A DNA stretch of 56,171 nt from NCBI GenBank assembly GCA_022797935.1, contig JAAWLO010000007.1, positions 1 to 56,171 on the forward strand. Reading direction: 5' to 3'. Made by a program: the position numbers and the translations under genes. This document shows, piece after piece, positions 1 through 7,664 of the stretch (position 1 is the stretch's first letter; each line of letters starts with the position of its first letter). The notes under the pieces are model-generated. The model was not told where the DNA came from. It ran no database searches and was given only the letters and a program-made list of their open reading frames with translations. Source of the stretch: Oscillibacter sp. (lineage in GTDB: Bacteria > Bacillota > Clostridia > Oscillospirales > Oscillospiraceae).

Positions 1-30
1 TTTTCAAAACGTTTGAAAACGTTTTGAAAA
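1..30. repeat. 30-bp perfect palindrome at the left edge
   Basis: Positions 1-14 (TTTTCAAAACGTTT) are the exact reverse complement of 17-30, with GA at the centre. It could be an operator for a dimeric regulator or the stem of a hairpin; because it starts at the first base of the window it may extend further left. Nothing in the window identifies the protein that would bind it. Confidence 0.6.
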
Positions 31-126
31 CTTATGATTGAAAACGAAAGGAACCCTTCCTGGGTTCCTCTCGTAACGCTCTTCCTTCCCGTCGGGGATC
101 GTTTTTGCGGTTTTTCGACACTCTGA

Positions 127-150
127 GGGGGGACCTTGTCCCCCCTTTCT
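127..150 (+). terminator. GC-rich hairpin followed by TTTCT, upstream of arcC
   Basis: An 8-bp perfect stem (127-134 with 138-145, loop CTT) is followed by a short T-rich stretch. It may end a transcript from outside the window or act as a leader hairpin of arcC, whose start lies 53 bases downstream. A second hairpin (49-56 with 62-69) lies upstream and has no T tract on this strand. Confidence 0.4.
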
Positions 151-202
151 ACTCCCCTCGCATCCCCTGGTTTTCATCATTTTATGAAAAGGAGCGTTCA
201 CC

Positions 203-1156
203 ATGTCTGAGCGTAACACGAAGCGTATCGTAGTGGCTCTGGGCGGCAACGCCCTGGGCAGCAACCTGCCCGAACAAATGGCGGCGGTGAAGCAGACCGC
301 CCGGGCCATTGCCGACCTGATCGAAGGCGGCAACGAGGTGGTCATCGCCCACGGCAACGGCCCCCAGGTAGGCATGATCCAAAAGGCTATGGCGGAGCTC
401 ACCCGCTCGAACCCGGAAAAATACATCCCCTGCCCCCTCTCCGTCTGTGTGGCCATGAGCCAGGGTTACATTGGCTACGACCTCCAAAACGCTCTGCGGG
501 AGGAGCTGCTGGACCGGGGCATCCAAAAGGGCGTGGCAACCGTCCTCACCCAGGTGGAGGTCGACGCCCAGGACCCCGCTTTCCAAAATCCCACCAAGCC
601 CATCGGCGCCTTCATGACGGAGGAAGAAGCCAAGCGCATGGTCTCCGAACGGGGCTATGACGTGGTGGAAGATTCCGGCCGCGGCTGGCGGCGGGTCGTG
701 GCGTCTCCCAAGCCCGTGTCCGTCATCGAGCTGGACACCATTCAGGCCTTGGTGGAGAGCGACCACATTGTTGTCGCCTGCGGCGGCGGCGGCATCCCCG
801 TCTTCAAGACGGAGGGACATCATCTCAAGGGAGCCGCAGCGGTTATCGACAAGGACTTCGCCAGCGAGGTTCTGGCGGAGGAGCTGAATGCGGATGTGCT
901 CATCATCCTCACGGCTGTGGAAAAGGTGGCCGTGAACTTCGGCAAGCCGGACCAAAGGTGGCTGGACAATCTGACCCCGGAAGAAGCCCGGAAGTACATG
1001 GACGAGGGTCAGTTTGCCCCCGGTTCCATGCTGCCCAAGGTTCAGGCAGCGGTGAAGTTTGCCGAGTCCCGCCCGGGCCGGAGAGCGCTTATCACTCTCC
1101 TGGAAAAGGCCAAGGACGGCATCGCCGGAGAGACCGGAACTACGATTTCTCTGTAA
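203..1156 (+). CDS. arcC: carbamate kinase
   Basis: Cytoplasmic amino acid kinase family enzyme, 317 residues, the usual length. It interconverts carbamoyl phosphate + ADP and carbamate + ATP, usually as the last, ATP-forming step of arginine deiminase, citrulline, or purine/allantoin degradation. Family motifs are visible: GGNALG near the N terminus (phosphate binding), HGNGPQVG at about 50-57, ACGGGGIPV at about 192-200, and AAVIDKDFAS at about 212-221. The ATG is preceded by AAAAGGAG at a normal distance. No arginine deiminase or ornithine carbamoyltransferase is adjacent; any partners would lie to the left of the window. It appears transcriptionally separate from the ilv operon, since two terminator-like hairpins and a promoter lie between them. 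Confidence 0.95.
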   Translation: MSERNTKRIVVALGGNALGSNLPEQMAAVKQTARAIADLIEGGNEVVIAHGNGPQVGMIQKAMAELTRSNPEKYIPCPLSVCVAMSQGYIGYDLQNALREELLDRGIQKGVATVLTQVEVDAQDPAFQNPTKPIGAFMTEEEAKRMVSERGYDVVEDSGRGWRRVVASPKPVSVIELDTIQALVESDHIVVACGGGGIPVFKTEGHHLKGAAAVIDKDFASEVLAEELNADVLIILTAVEKVAVNFGKPDQRWLDNLTPEEARKYMDEGQFAPGSMLPKVQAAVKFAESRPGRRALITLLEKAKDGIAGETGTTISL

Positions 1157-1168
1157 AATCCATCGGAT

Positions 1169-1200
1169 AAAAAGGGCCGTCCCAGTGGGCGATCCTTTTA
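1169..1200 (+). terminator. possible terminator after arcC
   Basis: AAAAGG at 1170-1175 pairs with CCTTTT at 1194-1199 around an imperfect inner stem (CCC/GGG around AGT). It starts 12 bases after the arcC stop. The T tract is part of the stem, so strength is uncertain. Confidence 0.4.
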
Positions 1201-1357
1201 TGCGCTGCCTCCATCAAAATCCTCGAACCTTCCGCAGCAGCATGGAACCCCGGCGTTGTCTGAGAGAGCTATGTGCTGTCTGCGAGAAAACAGCGGAAAT
1301 CTTTTCGTCATTTTCTACTAGAAGCAGCTGGAGGGCAGCCGTTTCTTTCGTAAAATC

Positions 1358-1388
1358 ATCCGGAAAAAGCCGCCCGCCGGATTTTTTT
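1358..1388 (+). terminator. possible terminator between arcC and the ilv leader
   Basis: ATCCGG (1358-1363) pairs with CCGGAT (1377-1382) and is followed directly by six T residues. It sits immediately upstream of the ilv promoter. The rest of the 345-base gap between arcC and the leader ORF (1201-1357) shows no supportable gene. Confidence 0.5.
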
Positions 1389-1389
1389 A

Positions 1390-1418
1390 TTGCGCTTTAC
1401 CCACGAGAAATGTATAAT
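1390..1418 (+). promoter_or_regulatory. sigma-A promoter of the ilv operon
   Basis: TTGCGC at 1390-1395, 17-base spacer, perfect TATAAT at 1413-1418. Transcription would start near 1425, giving a leader of about 340 nt that contains the leader peptide and attenuator. Confidence 0.75.
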
Positions 1419-1501
1419 AACAAAACAAGACAGGCGCAAGCTTTTTCCGCATCGAAAAGGCCGGACGCCAGATAGCCGCTGGCGCGGCGGAGGGAAGCCC
1501 T

Positions 1502-1669
1502 ATGCTGATGACCACCCTGCTCAACAGCATCCTGGTTCTGTACATTATTCTGGTTCTGGTACTGGTAGTTCTGCCAGCAGAAACGAATAGTGGGTTTGGT
1601 CATGCGCGAATCAAGGGCGCAATCAGGGAAGGCTTCCAGGCTGCGGCCCCGCAGCTGCCGAAAGCGTAA
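1502..1669 (+). CDS. ilv operon leader peptide (attenuation control)
   Basis: A 55-codon ORF with GGAGGG at 1489-1494 as ribosome site. Residues 10-24 are 14 of 15 branched-chain residues (3 Ile, 6 Leu, 5 Val, one Tyr), the composition expected where translation speed reports charging of Ile, Leu and Val tRNAs. The frame continues past the run for 31 residues (PAETNSGFGHARIK...) and stops 10 bases before a strong terminator stem, so the translating ribosome physically crosses the antiterminator segment at 1593-1604. Known ilvB and ilvG leaders of enterobacteria have the same logic but unrelated sequence. An alternative reading is a tiny single-span membrane protein, since the run is also hydrophobic; the RNA architecture and the downstream ilvB favour the leader role. 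Confidence 0.75.
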   Translation: MLMTTLLNSILVLYIILVLVLVVLPAETNSGFGHARIKGAIREGFQAAAPQLPKA

Positions 1670-1694
1670 ACTCTTGTAAGTCCGTGACCCAACC
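1593..1694 (+). promoter_or_regulatory. ilv antiterminator pairing
   Basis: Bases 1593-1604 (GGTTTGGTCATG) can pair with 1683-1694 (CGTGACCCAACC): 11 of 12 positions pair, including one wobble, with one mismatch. This would consume the 5' arm and loop of the terminator. A separate small hairpin (1640-1645 with 1650-1655) lies inside. A ribosome stalled in the Ile/Leu/Val run (1529-1573) leaves 1593-1604 free; a ribosome that passes covers it. The mechanism is inferred from pairing potential. Confidence 0.65.
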
Positions 1695-1716
1695 GGGGTT
1701 GCGGACTTCTTTGTTT
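1680..1716 (+). terminator. ilv attenuator terminator
   Basis: Stem 1680-1690 with 1696-1706 (11 bp, two G-U type wobbles), loop AACCG, then TTCTTTGTTT. It lies between the leader peptide stop (1669) and the ilvB start (1763), so it must be read through for the biosynthetic genes to be expressed. Confidence 0.75.
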
Positions 1717-1762
1717 CCCCGGCTGAGACGGACGAATCGGGCGAAAGGAGCACGGTACACTT

Positions 1763-3394
1763 ATGGATATGACAGGCGCACAAATTCTATTAGAGGGCCT
1801 TGTGCGGGAAGGCACAGAGCGCATCTTCGGCTATGCCGGAGCCACCATCTGCCCCATTGCCGACGCCTTGCGGGATCACCCCGACCTGGATTACACCCTG
1901 GTCCGCACGGAACAGAATGCCGGGCACATGGCCTCCGGTTATGCGCGGGTCACCGGAAAAACCGGCGTCTGCCTGGTAACCTCCGGCCCTGGCGCGACCA
2001 ACCTCATCACCGGCATCGCCACCGCTTATATGGATTCCATCCCTATGGTAGCCATCACCGGACAGGTCCCCTCCAACCTCATCGGCCGGGACATTTTCCA
2101 GGAGGTGGACATCACCGGCGCGGTGACCCCTTTCACAAAGCACTGCTATCTGGTGAAGGACGCCGTTCAGCTTCCCCAGGTGCTGAAAGAGGCCTTCCAT
2201 ATCGCCTCTACCGGCCGGCCCGGCCCGGTACTCATTGATATCCCCATTGACGTTCAGGAGCAGTTGGTGTCCGATGTGGTCTTTCCGGAGGAGGTACGCA
2301 TCCGGGGCTACAACCCCAGTGTCCGGGGCAACGACAAGCAGATTGCCAACGTGGCCCTGGCCATCGGCGTGGCCCAGCGGCCCGTCATCTGCGCCGGCGG
2401 CGGCGTTTTCCTGGCCCACGCGGAGGAAGAACTGCGGACCTTTGCCGGGACGGCGGGCATTCCCGTCATTACGACCATGATGGGTCTCTCCCTCCTCCCC
2501 ACGGAACACCCCCTGAACATGGGCATGATCGGCGCTCACGGCAACACCACTGCCAACAAGGCCCTGGCAAAATCGGATCTGCTTATCATGATCGGCACCC
2601 GCGTGGCAGACCGGGCCATCGTCTCCCCCGGCGAGATTCAAAAGCGAATGGCCAACATTCACATCGACGTGGACCCGGCGGAAATCGGCAAAAATATGCA
2701 GTCCACCCTGCCTTTGGTGGGAGACGCCAAGGTCATTCTCCGCCAGCTGATGGAAAAGGGCGTCCAGGCCCATTGTGACGAATGGCGGGAAAATCTCCAG
2801 GTCTACCGGAAGCAGAATTTAAGCCGGGGCTACCCCGTCAAAGAGGGCTGCGTCTTTCCGGGCCGCCTGCTGCGGCTGTTAGGGGAAAAGCTGGACACGG
2901 ACGCCGCCATCTGCGCCGACGTGGGACAGAACCAAATCTGGGCCTGTAAGCATCTCCGCCTCCGGGGCGCACGGTTTCTCACCAGCGGCGGTCTGGGAAC
3001 CATGGGCTATGCCATCCCCTGCGCCATCGGCGTGAAAACCGCCCAGCGGTCCCGGCAGGTGGTGGCGGTGTGCGGCGACGGTTCCTTCCAGATGTCCATG
3101 AATGAGCTGGCCGCTGTGAAGGCCCACGGCCTGGACCTGAAAATCGTCCTTCTGCGCAACGGCGTTCTGGGTCTGGTTCACCAGATTCAGGGGAAGGAAC
3201 CCTACCACGGTCCCTTTGGCGTGAATCTGGAGGGAGACCCGGATTTTGCCGCCATCGCCGGAGCCTACGGCATCCCCTGCCTGCCCCTTTGGGAGGAGGA
3301 TAAAGTGGAGGAGACGCTGGACCGCTTCTTAGCAGAGAAAGGTCCCTGCCTCCTTCTCGCCGAGGTCAGCCCCGCATGGAAAACTACGGATTAA
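1763..3394 (+). CDS. ilvB: acetolactate synthase large subunit (first copy)
   Basis: Thiamine-diphosphate enzyme, 543 residues, that condenses pyruvate with pyruvate or 2-oxobutyrate in valine/leucine/isoleucine synthesis. Visible features: the N-terminal domain with Glu50 in RTEQNAGHMA (cofactor-activating glutamate), TSGPGATN at about 73-80, FQEVDITG, the middle FAD-type domain, and the ThDP/Mg motif beginning GDGSF near 437 and ending about 30 residues later at LRN. It is slightly shorter than the usual 560-590 residues. GGAG at 1747-1750 precedes the ATG by 12 bases; a second in-frame ATG at 1769 is possible. It is the first structural gene behind the leader/attenuator and is followed 15 bases later by its small subunit. 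A second large subunit follows at 5383, so the two may differ in substrate preference or feedback control. Confidence 0.93.
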   Translation: MDMTGAQILLEGLVREGTERIFGYAGATICPIADALRDHPDLDYTLVRTEQNAGHMASGYARVTGKTGVCLVTSGPGATNLITGIATAYMDSIPMVAITGQVPSNLIGRDIFQEVDITGAVTPFTKHCYLVKDAVQLPQVLKEAFHIASTGRPGPVLIDIPIDVQEQLVSDVVFPEEVRIRGYNPSVRGNDKQIANVALAIGVAQRPVICAGGGVFLAHAEEELRTFAGTAGIPVITTMMGLSLLPTEHPLNMGMIGAHGNTTANKALAKSDLLIMIGTRVADRAIVSPGEIQKRMANIHIDVDPAEIGKNMQSTLPLVGDAKVILRQLMEKGVQAHCDEWRENLQVYRKQNLSRGYPVKEGCVFPGRLLRLLGEKLDTDAAICADVGQNQIWACKHLRLRGARFLTSGGLGTMGYAIPCAIGVKTAQRSRQVVAVCGDGSFQMSMNELAAVKAHGLDLKIVLLRNGVLGLVHQIQGKEPYHGPFGVNLEGDPDFAAIAGAYGIPCLPLWEEDKVEETLDRFLAEKGPCLLLAEVSPAWKTTD

Positions 3395-3409
3395 GAGGGA
3401 GGAACCGCC

Positions 3410-3895
3410 ATGAAGCAGACCATTTCCGTTCTGGTGGAAAACCGGGCCGGCGTGCTGAACCGAATCACCAGCCTCTTTTCCCGCCGGGCCTTCAACATTG
3501 ATTCTCTGGCCGTGGGCGTCACCGATGACCCGTCCCTCTCCCGCATCACCATCATTGTGGATAACGGCAACAACGTGGTGGAGCAGGTGGAAAAGCAGCT
3601 GAACAAGCTGGTGGAAGTCATCAAGGTCCGCACATTGGAAGAGCACGCCATGATCGGCCGGGAACTGATGATTATCAAAGTCAGCGCCAACAAGAACAAC
3701 CGGGAACACATCATGACCATCTGCAGCATCTGCGGCGCCAAGGCTGCGGATATCTCCCCTACTTCCATGACCCTGGAGATCTCCGACACACCGGACCGCC
3801 TGGATGTGTTTGAGGACATGATGCGGCCTTTCAACATTCTGGAGGTGGCTCGAACCGGCGTCATTGCCCTGCAAAAGGGCGGCGGAAAAATCTGA
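3410..3895 (+). CDS. ilvN: acetolactate synthase small (regulatory) subunit, first copy
   Basis: 161 residues, standard length for the regulatory subunit that activates the large subunit and gives valine feedback inhibition. The N-terminal ACT domain starts directly at the N terminus (TISVLVENRAGVLNRITSLF) and a C-terminal ALS_ss domain follows (ELMIIKVSANKNNREHI onward), ending in LEVARTGVIALQKG, a conserved tail. It begins 15 bases after ilvB with GAGGAA upstream. The pair is most simply read as one holoenzyme. Which of the two ilvN proteins binds which IlvB cannot be read from sequence. Confidence 0.93.
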   Translation: MKQTISVLVENRAGVLNRITSLFSRRAFNIDSLAVGVTDDPSLSRITIIVDNGNNVVEQVEKQLNKLVEVIKVRTLEEHAMIGRELMIIKVSANKNNREHIMTICSICGAKAADISPTSMTLEISDTPDRLDVFEDMMRPFNILEVARTGVIALQKGGGKI

Positions 3896-3978
3896 GCAAG
3901 CCCGCCGGTCAAGCGAAACCCCATATTTCACGGAAAAAGCGGAACCTGTTTCGTACCGCAGCAAGGGAGAGCGATTCT

Positions 3979-4401
3979 ATGGACTACCGAAAATTTGGAA
4001 ACACCCTCATCGCCCGCATTGACAAAGGCGAGGAAATTCTGGAACAGGTGATGGAAATTGCCTCCAGAGAGCACATCACTCTGGCCAGCGTTCAGGCCCT
4101 GGGCGCGATTGGCCAATTTACCGCGGGAGTCTTCCGGACAGAGGAAAAGCAGTATCAAGCCAATGAATTCACCGGCTGCTTTGAGATTGTCTCCCTGACG
4201 GGGACCCTCAGCACCATGGACGGCAAACCTTACTGTCACCTGCACATCAGTGCGGGGGATGAGAAGGGTCAGGTCTTTGGCGGACATCTGAACCGCGCCG
4301 TAGTCAGCGCCACCTGCGAGATGGTCATCCAGATCATAGACGGTCAGGTGGAGCGGCGGTTTGACGAGGAAATTGGATTGAATTTGTTCCATTTCCTGTA
4401 A
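3979..4401 (+). CDS. PPC (DUF296) domain protein
   Basis: 140 residues, a single PPC/DUF296 domain. The family core is clear: an N-terminal RIDKGEEILEQVMEIA segment, the VQALGAIGQFTAGVF strand pair, and the metal-binding-like HLHISAGDEKGQVFGGHL region with His residues. In plants this fold is fused to AT-hooks; bacterial stand-alone copies form trimers and their role is poorly defined, with DNA binding proposed. It is 83 bases after ilvN, same strand, no terminator seen, so probably co-transcribed. Its presence inside an ilv operon is unexplained. AGGGAGAG lies before the ATG. Confidence 0.85.
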   Translation: MDYRKFGNTLIARIDKGEEILEQVMEIASREHITLASVQALGAIGQFTAGVFRTEEKQYQANEFTGCFEIVSLTGTLSTMDGKPYCHLHISAGDEKGQVFGGHLNRAVVSATCEMVIQIIDGQVERRFDEEIGLNLFHFL

Positions 4402-4415
4402 GCCCGCCTGACACT

Positions 4416-4850
4416 ATGGAGGAACTGCTGGCGTATGCCCTTTTGTCCTGCTCAGGATTTGACGGAGGCGAAGCCCGTTTTTGGACGCGGCTGAACCAGC
4501 TTTTTCTGGCGAACCCGGACAGCCGCCTGCTTCTGGAGTTGGAATGCGAAACGAACCTTTACCGGGCGTTGGCCGTACTCCGGACCCATATGGAAACGGA
4601 AGGGCTGGACCGTGCCCGCTTCGGCCGGGAGCTGATGCGCCTTTTAAGGACGCATTACGCCGTCTGCACGGACCTCCCGGAATTTGGGCGCAGGGCGCAT
4701 TCCCTTTGGAACGGCCTTCCCGGCAGCCTGCAGCGCACAGACCCTTTCGAAGCTCTTCTCTGGGCCTGCGACCTGCTGTCCTTGGAAGGCGAGGCCCAGT
4801 GCCGGGCCTTTTGCGAAAGAATGTTTCGCTTCTATGACCACGAACACTAA
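4416..4850 (+). CDS. hypothetical protein
   Basis: 144 residues, no family recognised. The protein appears soluble and helical (ELLAYALLSC, RLLLELECETNLYRALAVLRTHM, ELMRLLRTHYAVC), with five cysteines spread through it and an acidic/aromatic C terminus FRFYDHEH. It starts 14 bases after the PPC gene without a clear Shine-Dalgarno, so translation may be coupled to the upstream gene; it ends 10 bases before the next start. Codon and base usage resemble neighbours. The tight packing between two ilv gene pairs suggests co-expression with them, nothing more. Confidence 0.7.
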   Translation: MEELLAYALLSCSGFDGGEARFWTRLNQLFLANPDSRLLLELECETNLYRALAVLRTHMETEGLDRARFGRELMRLLRTHYAVCTDLPEFGRRAHSLWNGLPGSLQRTDPFEALLWACDLLSLEGEAQCRAFCERMFRFYDHEH

Positions 4851-4860
4851 GGAGGCTATT

Positions 4861-5352
4861 ATGAGTTGTCTTGGCGGCTTTCGGGCCATCACCAAAGAAG
4901 CTCTGGACAAGCTGCGGGCCGTGCCCCGAGGGGACCGGGTCCCCGATTATCTGGACGAAATGGAGACGGTGGACGTCTTCGATGTGGATAAGTCCTGGGA
5001 CGCCATGCACCGGGCGCTGACCGGAAGCAAGCTGGAATTTGGGAATACTCCCGCTCCTGGCTGCTGGGTCGTTCTGGGGGGTGAAGTCCTTCGGGGCGGC
5101 CGGGAGGGAGAGGAGGACTATCTCGTTGTCTGCAAGTCCCCCGAACAGGTCCGGCAGGTGGACCGGTTCCTTCGGGGCATGACGGAGGAAGCATTCCGAA
5201 AGCTCTACTTCGCCATCGACCCCGCAGCCTACAACTACCCGATGGACGAAGAGGATTTCGGATATACCTGGGAGTATTTGTCGGGTTCCCGCCCCTTCTG
5301 GCACAGCGCGGCGGAGAAGGGGCTTTGGGTCCTCTTCGACGTGGATCAGTGA
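4861..5352 (+). CDS. DUF1877 family protein (YfbM-like)
   Basis: 163 residues. The DVDKSWDAMHRALTG segment at about 40-54 and the GGEVL...EEDYLVVCKSPEQVRQVDRFL region match the DUF1877/YfbM family, small cytoplasmic proteins of unknown biochemical role. The start at 4861 is chosen because AAGGAGG (4848-4855 region) lies at ideal distance; a longer frame extends upstream inside the preceding gene but lacks its own ribosome site. The upstream stop codon overlaps this Shine-Dalgarno, which fits translational coupling within the ilv transcript. Confidence 0.8.
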   Translation: MSCLGGFRAITKEALDKLRAVPRGDRVPDYLDEMETVDVFDVDKSWDAMHRALTGSKLEFGNTPAPGCWVVLGGEVLRGGREGEEDYLVVCKSPEQVRQVDRFLRGMTEEAFRKLYFAIDPAAYNYPMDEEDFGYTWEYLSGSRPFWHSAAEKGLWVLFDVDQ

Positions 5353-5382
5353 ACAAATACAGGTAAGAAAGCAGGAGACAAT

Positions 5383-7101
5383 GTGAAAATCAGAGCCACA
5401 GCGGCCATTATGGAATGCCTTTTGGAGCAGGAGGTAGACACCGTCTTTGGCTATCCAGGCGGCACCATCCTCAACCTCTATGATGAGCTTTACCGTTACA
5501 AGGATAAAATTCACCACGTTCTCACCGCCCACGAACAGGGCGCGTCCCACGCCGCCGACGGCTACGCCCGCTCCACGGGAAAGGTGGGCGTATGCTTCGC
5601 CACCTCCGGCCCCGGCGCAACCAACCTCACCACCGGTATCGCCACCGCCTATCTGGATTCCTCCCCCGTGGTTTTCCTGACCTGCAACGTCACGGAGGAG
5701 ACCTTGGGCAAGGATGCTTTCCAGGAGGTCGACATCACCGGCATCGCCATGCCCATCACCAAAGCCACCTTCCTGGTGCGGGACCCTCAGACCATCCCAG
5801 ATGTGATGCGGCAGGCCTTCGCCGTGGCGGCCAACGGGCGGCCCGGACCGGTGCTCATTGACTTTTTGAAAAATGTCACCTTCCCCAGCGTGGAAATTGA
5901 CTACGAATTCATCCCCTGGCAGGAGAACCGGACCTGCGCCGGCATGCGGGAACTGAACCGCAGCCATGAGCTGAAAAAGCCGGAGCCGAACCAAGAGGAC
6001 GTCGATATCCTCCTGGACATGATCGCCCAGGCAGAGCGGCCCTTTGTCATCTGCGGCGGCGGCGTGGTGCTGGGACGGGCCGACCGGGAATTCAAGACCT
6101 TCGCCGAGCGTCTGGACGCTCCGGTGGCCATCAGTCTCATGGGCGGCGGCGGCTTCTCGGGAAGCCATCCCCTCACCACCGGCATGATTGGCATGCACGG
6201 GTCCAAAGCCTCCAACACCGCCTGCAACGAGTGCGACCTGCTCATCGCCGTGGGCTGCCGCTTCTCCGACCGGGTTGCCCTGAATCCCGCCACCTTTGCC
6301 AAGCAGGCGAAAATCGTTCACATCGACGTGGACCGGGCGGAAATCGACAAGAACGTGCTGACGGACCATCATATCATTGGGTCCGCCCGGCGGGTGCTGG
6401 CCAAGCTCAACGAAAAACTGCCCCAGTACGACCACAGCGCCTGGAAAGCGCAGATTCTGCCCCTCCGGGCCCCCTCCGTGGCGGAGGCCAGCGACCATCT
6501 GACCCCGCAGCAGATCCTGGAGACCATTCGGGTGCAGATGCCGGAGGACGCCATTGTAGCGACGGACGTAGGCCAGCACCAGATGTGGGCCATCAAATAT
6601 CTCCACTTTCAGTATCCCGGCCAGATGCTCACCAGCGGCGGCTTCGGCACCATGGGCTTCGGCTTGGGCGCCGCGATCGGAGCGCAGACCGCTTTCCCAG
6701 ACCGGCGCGTCTTCCATATCACCGGCGACGGCTGCTTCCGCATGAACTGCCACGAGCTGGCCACCGTGGAGCATTACGGCCTGCCTGTTATCACTGTGGT
6801 CTTCAACAACGGGACGCTCGGCATGGTCCGGCAGTGGCAGAGCCTGATCTATGGCAAACGCTACTCCGAGACCACCCTGGACCGGGGACCGGATTTCGTG
6901 AAGCTGGCAGAAGCTTACGGCATCCAGGGCTTCCGGGTGGAGACGCAGGCGGACATGGAAACCGCCCTGTCCCAGGCTCTGGCCAGCGGTCGGGCCGCCG
7001 TGATTGACTGCCGCCTGGATATTGACGAGATGGTCCGGCCCATGGTGGCCGCCGGGTCCGCGATTACGGATTTCCTGCTGAGCGAAGGAGGAGAGTCATG
7101 A
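5383..7101 (+). CDS. ilvB: acetolactate synthase large subunit (second copy)
   Basis: 572 residues, canonical length. Glu51 lies in TAHEQGASHAADGYARSTGK (catalytic/cofactor glutamate), TSGPGATN follows, and the ThDP motif runs from GDGCF near 447 to FNN. The start is GTG at 5383: the overlapping ATG two bases earlier would run straight into TGA, and AGGAG at 5373-5377 gives 5-base spacing. It shares the fold and most motifs with the copy at 1763 but differs clearly in sequence and carries a longer linker (around 175-190, ENRTCAGMRELNRSHELKKP). It overlaps the next ilvN by ATGA. An anabolic role is favoured by the adjoining regulatory subunit and ilvC. Confidence 0.93.
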   Translation: MKIRATAAIMECLLEQEVDTVFGYPGGTILNLYDELYRYKDKIHHVLTAHEQGASHAADGYARSTGKVGVCFATSGPGATNLTTGIATAYLDSSPVVFLTCNVTEETLGKDAFQEVDITGIAMPITKATFLVRDPQTIPDVMRQAFAVAANGRPGPVLIDFLKNVTFPSVEIDYEFIPWQENRTCAGMRELNRSHELKKPEPNQEDVDILLDMIAQAERPFVICGGGVVLGRADREFKTFAERLDAPVAISLMGGGGFSGSHPLTTGMIGMHGSKASNTACNECDLLIAVGCRFSDRVALNPATFAKQAKIVHIDVDRAEIDKNVLTDHHIIGSARRVLAKLNEKLPQYDHSAWKAQILPLRAPSVAEASDHLTPQQILETIRVQMPEDAIVATDVGQHQMWAIKYLHFQYPGQMLTSGGFGTMGFGLGAAIGAQTAFPDRRVFHITGDGCFRMNCHELATVEHYGLPVITVVFNNGTLGMVRQWQSLIYGKRYSETTLDRGPDFVKLAEAYGIQGFRVETQADMETALSQALASGRAAVIDCRLDIDEMVRPMVAAGSAITDFLLSEGGES

Positions 7102-7664
7102 GAAAGCAATGGGATACGGAAAAAAAGCTCTATACCCTCTGCATTCTGACGGAGGATACCCCCGGCATTCTCAGCCAGGTGGCCCGGCTGTTCTCCCGGA
7201 AAGGCTATAACATTGAGTCCATTGTCTCCGGCGCCACGGACCGGCCCCACACCGCCCGCATTTCCATTGAGCTGCTGGCGGACGAGCTGGTTGCCAATCA
7301 GCTGGCCACGCAGTGCCGCAGGCTTCTGGGCGTTCAGGCGGTGAAGATTTTTGACGAGGAAACCTGCATTCGCCGGGAAATTGCCCTCATCAAGGTCCGG
7401 GCGGCAGACCACGGAACCCGGGACGAGATCATCCAGATGACCAACATCTTCCGGGGGCACATCATCGACGTGGACCGGGAATCCCTGACGGTGTGGGTCT
7501 TCGGCTCCCAGAGCAAGAACGAGGCCCTGATTACCATGCTGGAGGACTTCGGCATTCTGGAAATCGCGAAAACCGGTACTATCGCCATCGAGAGAGGGCG
7601 TAGCACGATATATGACCAGAGCAAATTGAAGGAGGAATACGAATATGGCAAAAATGTATTATGA
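7098..7664 (+). CDS. ilvN: acetolactate synthase small subunit, second copy
   Basis: 188 residues. ACT domain from about residue 10 ([20 protein letters not shown]) with [12 protein letters not shown], then the C-terminal domain ([19 protein letters not shown]) and the typical end [14 protein letters not shown], followed by about 25 extra residues. Its ATG overlaps the ilvB stop (ATGA), and its last 20 bases overlap the start of ilvC, so the three genes are translationally coupled. It is clearly divergent from the ilvN at 3410, so these are two distinct regulatory subunits rather than a recent duplication. Confidence 0.93.
   Translation: MRKQWDTEKKLYTLCILTEDTPGILSQVARLFSRKGYNIESIVSGATDRPHTARISIELLADELVANQLATQCRRLLGVQAVKIFDEETCIRREIALIKVRAADHGTRDEIIQMTNIFRGHIIDVDRESLTVWVFGSQSKNEALITMLEDFGILEIAKTGTIAIERGRSTIYDQSKLKEEYEYGKNVL

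Noticed and set aside
4414-6774. A very long open minus-strand frame (786 codons) antisense to the ilv genes
   Set aside because: Composition (His/Gly/Asp-rich, low in Lys and Ile) is that of a shadow of GC-rich coding sequence; the + strand holds recognisable genes throughout.
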